In this document: in pieces, positions 4,390 to 5,253 of the stretch
Layout of the letters: each line of letters starts with the position of its first letter
How positions within the stretch are numbered: the first letter of the stretch is position 1
NCBI GenBank assembly: GCA_937921525.1
Contig: CAKZUM010000253.1
Span: forward strand, 1-5,253
Reading direction: 5' to 3'
DNA: 5,253 nucleotides
Source of the DNA: an uncultured Saprospiraceae bacterium
Lineage (GTDB): Bacteria > Bacteroidota > Bacteroidia > Chitinophagales > Saprospiraceae
Notes under the pieces: model-generated
Database searches by the model: none
Seen by the model: only the letters and a program-made list of their open reading frames with translations
Told to the model about the DNA's origin: nothing
Translations under genes and position numbers: made by a program

Positions 4390-5253
4390 ATGAAAAAGCA
4401 AGAAATAGGTAGGTTGTTATTTAAAGAAGTAGAAAAAATCCATCAGCATCAAGAATTGGACAAACGGGCACAGATAGATGCCTTATATGGATTGATGGGG
4501 CGTGCTTTTGTCGAAGTCACGAAAGAAGAACGGGTGGTATTTACGACCTTGTTTTCGAGAATCGCCTATGCTTGTCAGCGATATGAGGTAAAAAAACAAC
4601 GAGTTTTTTTTATACATAATTTTAGAATAGAAGCACAGCGATTATGGAGAGGCAAAAAATTAACCGACAAAGAAATAGCAGAAGAATTATACCCTTTGGG
4701 ATTACAGGCAGTAAGTGACACGATAGCTGCCCTGTTTGATTATCCAGTTCCGACCGAAATTCAAAATATCTTACCACCGAAAGGTTTTTATAAATCTAGA
4801 CCTGCTGATATTAAATCATTCAAACCTTCTGTACGAGTATTAGTCTTAGGAGAAGATGAAGAAAAGTATCAACTCATTGCACAAGCGGAAGATGAGAAAG
4901 GGGAAGAGATTCGTATTCAATACAATATACCAGAGCGAAACGAAAATTTTAATAAAACCATTCGCGCCTTACGAAAAGGATTTGGATTTCCCACTACGGT
5001 AAATTTATTGGATGTAGAAATTGATAAGGAGGGAATCTATCGACCAGTTGCCTTTGTGATTCAACCAGATTATTTGATTGATGTAACAGCAGTGGCAGAA
5101 TGTTTCAAAGATACAGGTACAGAACCAATGATGTACCTGCTTAAAAAATTCACCGCTTTTAGTAATGGCGCGCCTTTAATGATTGGGCACATCGCCAATT
5201 ATTTTTTGGATGAATTGATGACTAAATCCGAACGAACTTTTAAAGAATTATTT
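4390..5253 (+). CDS. Large protein, N-terminal 288 residues only; possibly Dna2-like nuclease/helicase
   Basis: The frame from ATG 4390 stays open to the window's end. The first 110 residues are charged and mostly helical (MKKQEIGRLLFKEVEKIHQH...), with a basic stretch near 68-96. From about 140 the sequence looks like a mixed beta domain, with RVLVLGEDEEKYQLIAQ and IRIQYNIPERNENFNKT. Conserved-looking blocks follow: QPDYLIDVTAVAECF (225-239), MYLLKKF (248-254) and GHIANYFLDEL (266-276). These resemble what I recall of the region before the PD-(D/E)xK nuclease in Bacteroidota Dna2/Cas4-helicase proteins, but no nuclease or Walker motif is inside the window, so this is a weak assignment. An alternative is a Bacteroidota-specific protein of unknown role. 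Gene presence is firm: 288 codons without a stop, and codon use like its neighbours. It is divergent from the hydrolase gene. Confidence 0.8.
   Translation, partial: MKKQEIGRLLFKEVEKIHQHQELDKRAQIDALYGLMGRAFVEVTKEERVVFTTLFSRIAYACQRYEVKKQRVFFIHNFRIEAQRLWRGKKLTDKEIAEELYPLGLQAVSDTIAALFDYPVPTEIQNILPPKGFYKSRPADIKSFKPSVRVLVLGEDEEKYQLIAQAEDEKGEEIRIQYNIPERNENFNKTIRALRKGFGFPTTVNLLDVEIDKEGIYRPVAFVIQPDYLIDVTAVAECFKDTGTEPMMYLLKKFTAFSNGAPLMIGHIANYFLDELMTKSERTFKELF

Overview
The window reads as an AT-rich Bacteroidota chromosome segment. Gene starts have A-rich leaders rather than clear Shine-Dalgarno sequences, most stops are TAA, and the SufS/SufE/DUF59/Rrf2 proteins resemble Bacteroidota relatives. A Saprospiria-like lineage is a guess. 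No rRNA, tRNA, CRISPR array, transposase or phage gene is visible.

Layout, left to right. (1) 1-372: the 3' end of a clan AA (retropepsin-like) aspartic protease gene, then a small membrane-protein gene that appears broken by a 1-nt frameshift and runs into the start of sufS. (2) 362-3206, plus strand: an iron-sulfur (SUF) segment with the cysteine desulfurase SufS, the sulfur acceptor SufE, an unrecognised two-helix membrane protein, a DUF59/SufT-like assembly protein and an Rrf2/IscR-type regulator with three clustered cysteines. (3) 3207-3263: a short convergent gap with a weak possible terminator. (4) 3264-4025, minus strand: a lipoprotein of the phospholipase/carboxylesterase (Abhydrolase_2) family. 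(5) 4026-4389: a gene-free stretch with two good hairpins. (6) 4390-5253: the 5' part of a long gene that leaves the window, not firmly identified, possibly the N-terminal region of a Bacteroidota Dna2-like nuclease/helicase.

How the genes work together: SufS takes sulfur from cysteine as a persulfide and SufE relays it to a scaffold (SufBCD, not in this window). The DUF59 protein is expected to help cluster assembly or transfer, and the Rrf2 protein probably senses Fe-S status and may feed back on the cluster. The genes are tightly packed, with one 14-bp overlap, which suggests an operon.

The most unusual signal is a pair of intra-operonic inverted repeats (1611-1685 and 2657-2721), each built from tandem 7-bp words. 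One lies directly before sufE and the other directly before the regulator gene. Their sequences differ but their design is the same, and each creates a misleading upstream in-frame ATG for the gene that follows. Nothing here amounts to a clearly new defence or biosynthetic system; the best leads are these heptamer hairpins, the two-helix protein inside the SUF genes, and the frameshifted gene before sufS.
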